DNA of 64,000 nt from Tricholoma matsutake. Its lineage: Eukaryota > Basidiomycota > Agaricomycetes > Agaricales > Tricholomataceae. Numbering within the stretch: position 1 is the first letter of the stretch; each line of letters starts with the position of its first letter. A program made the translations under genes and the position numbers. This document shows positions 43,716 to 54,672 of the stretch, in pieces. The notes under the pieces are model-generated. The model was not told the DNA's origin. It worked only from the letters and a program-made list of their open reading frames with translations, and made no database searches. The DNA lies in NCBI GenBank assembly GCA_026075535.2, contig AP026539.1:868001-932000 (forward strand). The letters run 5' to 3'.

Positions 43716-45462
43716 ATGCCAGGGCCAGGAGGCAAGTGAAGCCAGAAGAAGAAATGGCGTTACAATGCCAGTAAATCCACTGCAGTACATTCTGTCACCA
43801 CTACAGCTACAGCTACTACCACAAGCCCAGAGGAACCAGCTGCAAATGATGCCAACAATGTGACACACATTGACACAGCCACTGCTGCATCACCAAATGA
43901 CACAACCTCGCAACCACCACAAGTTACTTACATGCATGAAGAGGTCCAAGCACTACTGGAAGAAGCAACTCTCCAAGGATGGGAAGAAGGGACTCAAGAT
44001 AGGGAAGGAGAGAATGCTTGAGAATGGACAGAAGATGTTTGAGAAAGGGAAGAGGGTTGGACATAGGTTAGGAAGGAAGGAAGGTCTCGATGAAGGAGAG
44101 AAGTTAGCAGGACATGGGGAAGGACTCTGCATCTCAAGGGAAGCCCATGTCCGTGAGCTATGGTGGGGCGCCATCCTCCTAGACGAAGCTCAAGTTGGGA
44201 CCGACCCTGAAACGACCACCCGGAGTGACGGTAGCACCCAGGCAGCCCATGCAACCAACAAAATGGCCTCGCAGACCACCAACGAACCACCATGTCTACT
44301 GAACGACGTGGGGACATCTATGGAACAGCCTAGCACCTGCAAAATGGCCTCGCAAACCAACGACAAACCACCACATCTACTGAATGATGTGGGGACGTCT
44401 ATGGAACACCCCAGCACCGTCGTCACCAGCCCCTCCTTCCCTGCCACCACTGCCACATCGCCATTGACGATGCCCACATGGCCTCCATCACCCACATCAA
44501 TTTTGTTGACAATGGCGACGACGACCATCCCCCTAGCTTCAAAACAGCCCCCAGAACCTCAAAATCAATGGCACTCTATTCCAGGTCGACTCACCTTCCC
44601 CCAGCCGAGTCCCCAGCCCCCTCTCTCAAGCCCCGAGCCCTGCCATTCTGCCACTATGTCGCTGTCAACAACAGCAACAAAACAGGTTGCATCCACCTCA
44701 AAAACAACGACCCTGGTCTCGTCTAGCATGCAAACGACTGCTACTATCTTGTGTACTAGTTGCCAGGCCCTAAATGACGAACAGAAATGATCCACGGGCC
44801 AGCAAACACCATTACGCAAGGTTGTGCAGGTGTGTTCATCTGAACATGTCGTACACTTGACAGAACAACTCTGCCAGCACCACTGTCCCAGACGACGTTC
44901 CAGGACCCCTCCCAGATGACCCAGTTCCCCCCTGCTTGAACCCCGTGCCCCCGTTACCCACCGTGAGCCCGGAACAATGCCACACACTTCTGCTGAGCAT
45001 GCCACATCATCGTTGATGTGTCTGTCAATGACGCCGGATTATCCTGCTCTGCCCCACTTTGGACCATGCAACACAGCTCAGGAATGACGGAACGTGCTAC
45101 CTGAACCAACAGAATGCCCCCAAACACTGTCCCAACCACCATGCTGGTCCCAGATGCCCTGGAAACGCACTGTTTCACTACCCCCCACATCTCACACCCC
45201 TGCTGCATCACTGACAACGCCGTCTATGCCCATGGAAGCCCCTCATTCACCCCCTGTCCCCTCCATCATCATGAACCCACAGCCCAAGTTTCAAGGCTCT
45301 CGCTCCTCCCTTCTGCACGACGAGATGCTCAAACCTCCACTAATGGATCCTGTTGTCACCCATGCACCCCCAGTATCGACAATAGCACTGTCCCCCACAC
45401 ATTTTGACTGGGCTGAAGATGCTGAGTCATTACCCATTGTCTCTCAGTCACCACCACCATGA
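43716..45462 (+). pseudogene. FDWAEDAESLPI-family gene of element B
   Basis: ATG 43716 reads MPGPGGK then a stop; the N-terminal block VTTTATATTTSPEEPAAND and YMHEEVQALLEEATLQGW continue, with a shift into frame 43870-44790. That frame has GLKIGKERMLENGQKMFEKG (charged helix), a HVRELWWGAILLDEA block and two NKMASQT/CKMASQT-type repeats. The C-terminus (shift to 45094-45462) ends with F-D-W-A-E-D-A-E-S-L-P-I at 45403-45438. The middle is T/S/P-rich. Confidence 0.65.
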
Positions 45463-45907
45463 GACCATTCAGTACTACATTTGAATACCTCCCGACCTTT
45501 TGACTCTATACAAAGGCAAACCCATCATTGTAATCGAATGAGGAACCCCCCAATCCATGCTTTCACTCGACCAGGTCAGCCAGTATGGAGCACAGGTCCC
45601 ATAGTCACCCACCGTTACCCCCTCAGTTCAGGCCCTGGCAATCCAAAGGTAGTAGTTTCAAATCCAATACTGCATGGCCCGCCCCTGAAACTTGATTGGG
45701 ATAGTGACCCTTGACTGGTGGATCTGAGTAGAGTGCTCCCAGCTTTGATGGGCACCATGTTGAGCTGTCTATTATTTTTATATCACACATAGATTTTTTT
45801 ATTACATTGGTTTTATCATTCATATACCTATTGTTTCCTTCTCTTCTCCTTTCCTTTCCTTCTTTTTCAGAGGTGACGGGGACGTCGCCATCTTGGAGAG
45901 GGGCAGA

Positions 45908-46047
45908 TGGAGTAGGGTGAGTGGTCACCTACTCTAGGTAGTCACATGACCATGTTGGTAGAGTCACATAGTCACATTGTTGTAGTTCAGCATTGCTATA
46001 CCATCTCGTGGCCTTGCCATTGCTATAGGGCACCTCTGGGGTGTCCA
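45908..46047 (+). repeat. 3' LTR of element B
   Basis: Preceded by the polypurine tract TGGAGAGGGGCAGA. Confidence 0.93.
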
Positions 46048-46051
46048 GCAT

Positions 46052-47712
46052 TGATACAGCCACTGCCGCATTATCAGATGACACAACGACACAACCACCA
46101 CTGTTTACTTACACACACAAAGAAGTCCAAATACTCCTGGATGAAGCTCGACTCAAAGGATGGGAAGAAGGAAAAGAGGAAGGGATCAAGATAGGGAAAG
46201 AGAAAGTGGATGAGAATGGAAGGAAGATGTGGGAAAAAGGGAGAATGCTGGATACAGGATGGGGAAGAAAGAAGGTCTCGATGAAGGGGAGAGGTTAGGT
46301 GGACATGGGGAAGGACTATGCATCTCGAAGAAGGCCCACATCCGTGAGCTATGGCAAAGCACCATCCTTCTTGATGATGCCGAAATCCAGACAGACCCCG
46401 AAACAACCACCTGGAGTGATGCTAGCACCCAGGTAGTCCCCAGGACCGACGAGACAGCTGCCCAAACTAATGTCCCCCCCAAACGTTGCTGTACTGCCCT
46501 GAAAATGGAGCTGCCTGCCTTTGAAGACCCCCAGCCCTCGAAAATTGCCGAAATGGTTGCTACCAATGACATCTGCACCCAAATCACACCCAGCACCAAC
46601 GATATGGCTAGCCAAACAGAGAACGAACCCTACCCAGCTCTCATTACCCACCAGAACCCCCCTTCTGCCACTGCCACGTCACCGTCAACAATGGTGCCCA
46701 CAGCTGCTACAACCACCCCCAAAATGGCATCTAGGGCTGTGTCACTACTCAGATGGCCAACAAAACCCAGGAGACTGTTACTGAGGCCATAAATGACGTC
46801 CAGGGACCATCTACAACCGAGGAAACTGATTCACGAGATGATGAGCAACAGTGCTCATCGAAACCTGTTGTCTACTCAACGGAATCACCCTGCCAGCCCC
46901 ACCATCTCCAACAACAATCCAGGAGCCTGCCCACACCTCCCAGTCCCACCCTGTTTGCCCCCCTTGCCTTCCTTATGCACCACCAGCCCACGAAAACGCC
47001 TCACGCATCCACCAGATCTGCCACGTCATCGACAATGTGTATGTTGACAATGGCCTACTCCCCAGCTTTGCCTCATTCAGGACCACTGCACAGAGCTCTG
47101 AAACGATGGCATACCCTCCCTGAACCAACGACAGGCCCCCAGCTTGTCCCCCAATCCCCTGTTGAGCACAAAACATGCCATGTAAGAGCCGTTTCACCAC
47201 CCTCCATGTCTCACAACCCCGCTGCATCACTGACAATGCTGTCTATGCCCACGGAAGCCCCTCGTTCACCCCCTGTCCCCCTCTCACTTCCCATCCGCCT
47301 CAGTTCACCACAGCTCATTCCCCAAACCCCCTGTCATTGCTACCACTTCTCCACCACGGACATCAACACACAGGTGACCCCCGTGAGCCCCACTGTCGTC
47401 GACACAGGCACTCACACAACACACTGCCCCAGGCAGAGAGTGGCCACAATGCAGATGGAGCCCCTGTACAAGGAACTGCTGTGTACATCGAAAGATGTTG
47501 AAGCATTGATGGGCGTGAACCCCACTGTGGCTACAAACCCCCAGCTTGAGTTCCAAGCCTCCCATTCCACCTTCCTGCATGACAAGTTAGTCGAAACCCC
47601 AGAACGAAGGATTACACCTGCTCCACCACTCATACCTGAATCCAGCCGATGTTTTGACTGGGCAGAGGATGCTGAGTCATTACCCATTGTCTCTCAGTTG
47701 CCGCTGCCATGA
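46052..47712 (+). pseudogene. element A gene, 3' part
   Basis: Continues with a YTHKEVQILLDEARLKGWEE helix, KKEGLDEGERLGGHGEG (after a frameshift near 46260), HIRELWQSTILLDDAEIQT and ITPSTNDMASQT. Frame 46753-47712 is open for 319 codons: proline-rich, with CSSKPVVYSTESPCQPHH, repeated PSMPTEAPRSPPVP-like units, VATMQMEPLYKELLC and the terminal F-D-W-A-E-D-A-E-S-L-P-I at 47653-47688. It is the longest intact stretch of this family in the window. Function unknown. Confidence 0.68.
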
Positions 47713-48158
47713 GACCTTTTGGCACTACGTTCTAATACCCCCCAACCTTTTGACTCTATACAAAGGGAAACTTGCCATTGTAATGAAGTGAGGAACCCCC
47801 CAATCCATTCATTCACTTGATGAGGTCAACCAGTGTGGACTACAGGTCCTATCATCACTCACAAACATCCTTTTGGACTGGGCCCAGGTAAACTGACCAT
47901 GCCAAGTCCTGTATCTCAAGAGCCCCCCCAAAACTTGATTGGGACAGTGACCCTTGACTGGCAGATTTGAATAGGGTGCTTTGAGCTTTGGGATGGGCAC
48001 CATGTTGAGTTGTCTTTTATTTTATTTTTTATATCACACATAGAATTTTTTACTGCATGGGTTTTATTATTCATACACCTATTGTTTCCTTTTCTTTTCC
48101 TTTCCTTTCCTTCTTTTTCAGAGGTGACGGGGATGTCGCCATCTTGGAGAGGGGCAGA

Positions 48159-48297
48159 TGGAGTAGGGTGAGTGGTCACCTACTCCAGTAGTCATGTGAC
48201 CATGTTGGTAGAGTCATGTAGCCATATTGTCATAGTTCAGCATTGCTATATCATCTTGTAGCCTCACCATTGCTATACGGCACCTCTGGGGTGTCCA
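48159..48297 (+). repeat. 3' LTR of element A
   Basis: 139 bp after the tract TGGAGAGGGGCAGA; ends GTGTCCA at the CCAC duplication. Confidence 0.9.
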
Positions 48298-50256
48298 CCA
48301 CCAAACCCAGATACGATGGCAGTACCACAGGATCACCAATACCTGGCGCCATGCTGGACTTACACAAACATCACCGATGAACAGCTTCACCGGGCGATCA
48401 AGAAAATGAAACCATACAAAGCCACCAGAAGTGGAACCATACCAAACTTGGTACTTATACATGCCAGAGAAGAACTCATTCCTCATCTAGCACCTTTATT
48501 TTGGGCTACTAACACATTGCAGTACTACCCACAAGAATGGGCGACTACAGAAATTTTAGTCCTGAAAAAACTGGGGAAACTGGATTACTCATCCCCAACA
48601 GCATGGTGCCCAATTGTACTATTGGATGGAATGGCATGACTACTCAACAGTTGCCAGATGGATGACATTGTCACCATGTGCAAAAAACACAATATCCTCC
48701 CAGCCAACCATTTTGGAGCAAGACCAGGGCGCACCACCACCGACTCAATACACATGTTAACGAAGACCATGAAAGATGCATGGCACAAAGGGCAAGTCAC
48801 ATCAACTTTATTCTTAGGGAACTGCATGGGTTTTACCCACGGGTTCCCATGCTTTCATTTCCTAATTTATTCACTGAGTTTTGCATGAAAACTCATGAAA
48901 GAATGATTTTCTGATAGCTATTCAATGGATGCTTGTAATACAAGGGATAAAATGATTTATTTTTGACCTTGTCACATGACAGATGTCACCCAAATATTGT
49001 TTTATGTGTTAGATCACAAAGAGCCAACAAAAAGCTTCCAGAAAATCATTTTTCCATGATTTTTCATGCAAAACTCATTGAATAAATTAGGAAATAAAAG
49101 TGTGGGAAACCCATGGGTAAAACCCATGCAGTTCCTTATTTATTCTTAGATGTTAAAGGTGCCTTCCCCAGTGTAGATGTTAACAGACTCATACACAACA
49201 TGAGAAAGAGGGGAATATCACAAGAATACACAGAATGGATGGAAAGAAGGCTTGGAAATTGACAAACGACCTTATCCTTTGATGACTACCAAACAGCTAC
49301 ATTTTTCATAGCAAACAGTTTAGATCAAGGAGATCCTTTCTCAGGAATTTGTTACCTGATCTATAATGCTGACCTGACAAAAATACCAATCCTCAGATTA
49401 GGTGAAAGGATACTGCTATTCATGGACAATGCAGCGATAGTTGTCATCAGAAAAGACTTCCCTGAAACTCATGCAAAGCTACATGACATTATGAACTGTG
49501 TGGGAGGCATCTTCAAATGGGCCAGAGACCATAATTGCAAATTCGGGATTGAGAAATTCCAGCTGCTTGACATCATGAGGAGACTCGCCCCGAACCCTTT
49601 AAACCCCAGGAAAAGGATACCAATGCTGAGGCAAACCCTGGTTCTGGGGGACAAATGCATACCATCTAAGAACATGGCAAGATTCCTGGGAGTGATAGTT
49701 GACAACAAGATGAACTGGAAAGGACAATGCACCACAGCCCTGGCGAAGGGACAGGACTGGCTAATTCAATTCGGCAGACTAACTCGAACATTCCAAGGAA
49801 TACACACAAGCTACATATGGCAACTATACCTATCTATCACAGTCCCCCACATGTTATATGCCACTGATGTATTTCTGACCCTACAGCAGAACATTGGCAA
49901 AAGAACAAAGGACGGGCAATCAAAGCAAGCCACCATGAACAAACTAGCATCAATCCAGAGAAGGGCAGCCCTCATGGTCACAGGCGCGATGAAAACCATG
50001 GCGACTGATGTAGTGGAGGTCATGGTGAACTTGATCCTGTTCAATTTACTCATCAACAAGTACTGTGAACAAGCAGCCATCCATCTCGCAACAATACCAC
50101 CAATGTGCCCCCTCCACAAACCCATCAAAAATGCAGCGAGCAAACTAGTAAAATGTCACACAACCCCACTACATGACCTCATGCACAGATTCAACATATG
50201 CCCACAATCTGTCAAAACCATTAAGGCTGTGCGTTTTGACACAGAATGGAAACCGA
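48298..50256 (+). pseudogene. LINE reverse transcriptase
   Basis: RT motifs in order: ITDEQLHRAIKKMKPYKA, IPNLVLIHA, YYPQEWATTEILVLKK, ANHFGARPGRTTTDS, LFLDVKGAFPSV (joined across the 48815-49138 MITE), NSLDQGDPFSGICYLIYNA and the active-site box FMDN, where FxDD is expected. TGA stops in DGMA-stop-LLNSC and LGN-stop-QTT sit at expected CGA arginines. The thumb region runs in frame 49422-50408. Inactive by several lesions. Confidence 0.92.
48815..49138. repeat. 324-bp hAT-like MITE in LINE RT
   Basis: Ends TAGGGAACTGCATGGGTTTT and (reverse complement) TAAGGAACTGCATGGGTTTT; arms of about 90 bp. A perfect 8-bp duplication TTTATTCT flanks it (48807-48814 and 49139-49146). Excision restores the LFLDVKGAF coding. 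Confidence 0.93.
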
Positions 50257-51914
50257 AGATCAAAAGACAACCCAGACATAAAGGTGTTCACCGATGGCTC
50301 AGGAATGGAGGAAAAGGTAGGTGCAGCAGCAGTTCTGTACAGAAACAGAAGCATGAAAACCATACCACACTATCAACTGGGCTCGCAAAGACACCACACA
50401 GTTTATGAAGGAGAAGGAGTGGGGGTGATACTGGGTACAAAATTGATCTCCAAGTAGTGGGGAATACAGTCAGCCATTATATACAATGACAACCAAGCTG
50501 CTATTATGGCTACACAACTGACGAAACCCAATCCAGGTCATTACATTTTCGATTCCCTACACGACAACATGGAAGCACTACAAAAGAAACACATCAGCAT
50601 ACACATCACTATCCAATGGATACTGGGACATAAAGGAGTCGAAAGCAACGAGCTAGTGAATGAACTAGTGCTTAAAGGTCAGGTCCATGTGACCAGAAAA
50701 TAACTGGAACTGGACCAGACCAGGACAGGAAAAAACTGGACCATCAGTCCAGTTTTTTCAAATTTTAAGTTAGAAAACTGCAAAAGACTGGTCCTACCAG
50801 ACCAGTCCTGACCAGTCATAACCGATTAAGCACAGCCACGTAATTCCCTTGTAATTACCTTGAAACTGGTCAAAAAATTAAGCAAATCAGTGAAGAATTG
50901 AGTGAGATATCACCAAAAACGAGTTTCCCAATCAGGTTTCAGGTTGTGAAACCCATCTTTGGTGATATCTCACTCAATTCTTCACCGATCTGCTTAATTT
51001 TTTGACCAATTTCAAGGGAATTACTATTGGTAGGTTCCCCGCAAGTGGTTTTGAGCAGTTATTCCCACTTCATACATCAGTCTTACTGGCTTTTAGTAAA
51101 ACCGGTCACATCAGGAAACTCATTTTTGGTGATATCTCACTCAATTCTTCACCAATCTGCTTAATTCTTTGACCAGTTTCAAGGGAATTACTATGGGTAG
51201 GTTTCCCACAAGTGTTTTTGAGCAGTTGTTTCCACTTTGTACATTGGTCTTACTGGCTTTTAGTAAAACTGGTCACAACTGGTTAGGACTGGTTTTTTGC
51301 CATTTTTTGCGGTTCTGGTCCGGTTATTTAGTTATTTCCTTTTATGGAGGACCGGTCCGGTTCCGGTCTTGCCAAAAATGGCGTGAGAACCAGGACTGGA
51401 CCGGACTTTTAAGCACTAGGATGAACAGGTGAAGAAGGCGATAATGGAGGGGAGCAGCGATACATCAGAGTTGCCAAAAGCCCTCAAGAAAGCCCTACCA
51501 CACAGCAAATCCACAGTGAAATGCGCATATGGCAAGAAACTAAAATGCTATTCACAGAAGACATGGCAGAAATTACCACAGTACAAACAGATGAAGAACA
51601 CCAACCCCATTACCCCATTGCACAAGTACATTGACCTAATCACAGACCTACCACATAAGATAGCCAGTATCCTCTCACAGCTAAGAACGGGACATGCACC
51701 ACTAGCTAAGCACTTAAATTGTATAAAGAAAATAGACTCACTGCTTTGCCCAGATTGCCAACAAAGTGAAGAAACTGTACAGCACTTTTTGCTACACTGG
51801 ACAGCGCATCAAGCAGCCAGACAGACACTGTGTCCAGCACAGGAGGCAGAGACATCAACATCACGAAGCTCCTCACTATGCCCAAGACATTACTGGCACT
51901 ATTTCATTACATAG
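50257..51914 (+). pseudogene. LINE RNase H and C-terminal zinc domain
   Basis: KVFTDGSGMEE (first Asp), VYEGEGVGVI (Glu), IYNDNQAA (Asp) and WILGHKGVESNE form RNase H, split by the hAT-like element at 50666-51418. Coding resumes as VKKAIMEGSSDT and proceeds to LSQLRTGHAPLA and CPDCQQSEETVQHFLLHW, the Cys/His C-terminal motif of such LINEs. A stop near 50456 interrupts the domain. Confidence 0.88.
50666..51418. mobile_element. non-autonomous hAT-like element in LINE RNase H
   Basis: Termini TAGTGCTTAAAGGTCAGGTC and (reverse complement) TAGTGCTTAAAAGTCCGGTC. The 8-bp duplication GAATGAAC/GGATGAAC (50658-50665 and 51419-51426) has one mismatch. Inside, GGTGATATCTCACTCAATTC occurs twice in direct orientation and once inverted, and the GACCAGT/CCGGTC motif is dense. 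No ORF. Confidence 0.85.
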
Positions 51915-52251
51915 CCACAACTGGATGCTTCCGCAACACTTTCGGAGATATACCAACACTGAGCGAGGAACAACAAAGGGCAGGAAAAGAAGATAGAGGA
52001 GTGAAACCAGAGATGGAGGAGAAAGAAAGAGGAGAGGACTCACATGCTGCAAGCACTCATTACCTTACACCTGGGCTCAGCACCATTTATTTCAGCACCA
52101 CTTATTACAGTGCCACCGGGGCTTCGAGAACCACTCCGCAGTCTCTCAAAGCAGATGAAGAAGAAACTCAGATAGGAAGGGTGACCCACATTGCATAAAT
52201 CATGTATATCTAATCTCTTACATATGGTATGCCACAAAAGAGAATAAATTG

Positions 52252-52278
52252 GATTTAAAAATTAAAAATTAAAAATTA
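52252..52278 (+). repeat. 3' tail of the LINE
   Basis: Tandem ATTAAAA units after AGAATAAATTGG; simple-repeat tails mark LINE 3' ends. Confidence 0.75.
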
Positions 52279-52292
52279 AGGTTAAATGTGCT

Positions 52293-52622
52293 TTGCTCAT
52301 GTGGCGTTCTGGTGAAGAAGTCACATCCCCTCAACCTTGTGGTGTCTTTTACAAGACCAACTGGGGTGATCATCAAGACACACATGAAAGGCAAACTTAT
52401 CAAATCCAGTCCATGTCAAATCTAGTTGGCCTTGTGAATCTGCAGAAGAAGAAACAATGGGATAAGATCCTGTTGAAAGCTTGGGTGGCTGTGGCATCGG
52501 CATCCTCCAAGAAGATAGGTGACATTGTCCATGTTGTTGAGGATGTTACAGCAGTAATTGGGGATGAGATCTGTCAGACAATGGTGAGCAGGAAGAAGAG
52601 TTTCAGGGAGCACCACCAGTGA
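52293..52622 (+). CDS. hypothetical ORF or C-terminal gene fragment
   Basis: 109 codons, uninterrupted, just downstream of the LINE tail. It contains GVFYKTNWGDHQDTHERQTY and NLQKKKQWDKILLKAWVAVA. Amino-acid use looks coding, but no start context or domain is recognised. It may be the 3' end of a gene split by the LINE; I did not find the other half. Confidence 0.4.
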   Translation: MLMWRSGEEVTSPQPCGVFYKTNWGDHQDTHERQTYQIQSMSNLVGLVNLQKKKQWDKILLKAWVAVASASSKKIGDIVHVVEDVTAVIGDEICQTMVSRKKSFREHHQ

Positions 52623-53430
52623 TAAATATGGATGTATCATGACCATCACTGTTTCTATTTATAACAGATGTCTTATGTCCATTGTTTGATAACCAATTGA
52701 ATGCTATACATCAGTACTACTATTAGCTATCTTTGTAAAACTGTCAAGGAATAAATGGAAAGTGGCTGGTTTTATAACATCTTTTGCATGGTGCTTATTT
52801 CAAACTTTTCCACTTTTGAAAGCTGAAAAAGCACTTTTAAAATTGAATGGACTGGGAATAAAGAAGCAGTGAACACTCTTTCACTTTATTGCTTTGAAAA
52901 GCAGAATAAGCATCAAAAAACAGATGTGTGATTTACTGATGGACACACTATACTTGAATTCTTAATATACTTGATTGTTCTCTATGTCTGAGTTTTATTT
53001 TATTTTACATGGACCTATCCTTTATTGTAACCCACAAGGATGGTGGGTCCTCACTGCAATTGCCTGTACTCTCAGGAACACCATATATTGAGTTTGCTAT
53101 TTTTACAAACTCAAGACACACTATAAGTACATAAACTCAATTAATTTCTATTGACTTTTTTTCTACATGCACATATCCCTTTTTTACAAGGATGGGCTGC
53201 ATGAACTGCTAATGCCACTGTACAATACTTAGGTTTACTATTGTTACACACATATCTATTTATAAGTGCTGCAGTGACATTAGATCACAGCTGGCCTAGC
53301 CCTCCCCCACTCTGAGATTTTCTTAAAAGGAATATCTTACAAATTAAATATACCATGGGATTTATATATTTCTATGCCAAAGAGCTGCTGCACTGACATT
53401 TCCTTTTAAAGAACAGCTTTCCCACTAACA
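52623..53430. other. no gene seen
   Basis: AT-rich sequence with short poly(T) and poly(A) runs. No supported ORF or repeat. Confidence 0.5.
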
Positions 53431-54400
53431 ACAAACATTCCCAGCAACCACCATCAACCACCATTGTACACGTCAACAATGCCAGCTCATCACCACACTA
53501 CCACCACCACTGTTGATGACACTGTCTCCTCCCCTCCTCCTATCCCTAGAACCAACCGCAAAAATGGGCCCCTGATAAGTTTTTTATATGTTCTTTGGTT
53601 TTTATTTGATTCAATTTTTTATAGGTATTGATTTATAAACACTGAAACGACACCCAGATGATGACAGTGGCCACTCACAGGACAACAGAAGTACCCCCAA
53701 CCATTGCTATGAGCAACTGCTCACAGGATGGGACCACATGCAACTACAAATCAGCAAGAGAATGGCAACACTGCCACCAGGAATGACAATTGAACATGGG
53801 AGATGAGGGGGAGACAATGAGAAGGAGGCAAAGGAAATGAATAAAAGGCCCAAGAGATGTCTGTTGGTTAGTTTTTTTTCTCTTCTCATCTCATTATTTT
53901 GTTACTAACAAATGTTTTAGGTCCTAACTAGAACTGCTGATGATGATGACAGGACCACAAAGCCAGCCCAGTACCTACCACACACAGCTGTGATCCCCTG
54001 CTTGCAGGTTGGATCACAGGTGCTCAATGACAAACCAGGTGGAGTAGGAGGAGGATGACAGAGGACAATGACAGTAGGAGAACCAGGACCAGAACAAGAC
54101 AACAACAACAGGGGCAAGGATGCAGGGATGACAAAGACAAGGAGAGGGGATGACAATGATGCCCAGGACAACACAAGCACCCCTCCCCACCGCTGTGAGC
54201 TGCTGCTCTCAGGATGGATTGCAGGTGGTCAATGATGAACAGGGGCCCAACAACAACAGGGACAAGCAAACAGAGGGGTGACCATGAGGATGGCGATGAC
54301 AATGCAGCACCACACAATGGTCCTGTGGGCCCATGCCCTTAACCCCCCTCCCCCACATCCTTTGCAAGAAGAGGGGGTACTTCAGTTTTATTTTATTTTA
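53431..54400. repeat. repeat core related to H/K interiors
   Basis: Contains GCCAGCTCATCAC and (CCA)n like H and K, followed by modules of a short palindrome (for example CTGTGAGC ... GCTCTCAGGATGG at 54190-54218) and intron-like T-rich runs ending TTTTAGGT or TTATAGGT (53580-53625, 53868-53921). No protein is supported. Confidence 0.45.
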
Positions 54401-54672
54401 TACAGTTTGGATGATGGGATGACCCTCTCCCCCATGTTTTGTGTGGAATGGGATTTTTTTTTGGTTTAATATTGTTGTGCTACCCCCTTGTGTTTGTGGG
54501 AGGGGGGTCAGCTTTTTTATGTACACAATAATGTAGTACCTCCGAGTATATAAGATTTTAAATAACCCAAACACTGAATGTATGGGTAGTGAAAACTTAG
54601 AAGTTAAAAAAGTTTGTCTCTGTCCAAGCAAACTTCCTTTTTTGAATGTCAGTGGCCATATGAACACTAGGG

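Larger units (their letters stand above)
43342..46047 (+). mobile_element. element B: short-LTR element nested in element A
   Basis: LTRs of 140 bp (43342-43481 and 45908-46047) differ at three positions, all explained by CpG loss. GCAT is duplicated (43338-43341 and 46048-46051). A primer-site-like TTGGTGATGAGAGCG follows the 5' LTR. Removing B plus one GCAT rejoins the gene of A. Confidence 0.93.
42803..48297 (+). mobile_element. element A: short-LTR element, host of element B
   Basis: LTRs 42803-42936 and 48159-48297 (TGGAGTAGGG...GTGTCCA) with CCAC on both sides (42799-42802 and 48298-48301). A primer-site-like TTGCTGATGAGAGCG follows the 5' LTR and the tract TGGAGAGGGGCAGA precedes the 3' LTR. 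It encodes only the FDWAEDAESLPI-family gene, which is interrupted by B. Confidence 0.85.
35267..52278 (+). mobile_element. Tad-like LINE carrying multiple nested insertions
   Basis: After removing insertions, the plus strand reads ORF1, apurinic endonuclease, RT, RNase H and a CCHC-like C-terminal domain, ending in an (ATTAAAA)n tail at 52252-52278. RNase H plus the EN/RT style fit the Tad/I group of fungal LINEs. The 5' boundary is uncertain. Direct insertions: 36495-36846, 37874 to about 42560, 42803-48297, 48815-49138 and 50666-51418. Confidence 0.9.
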
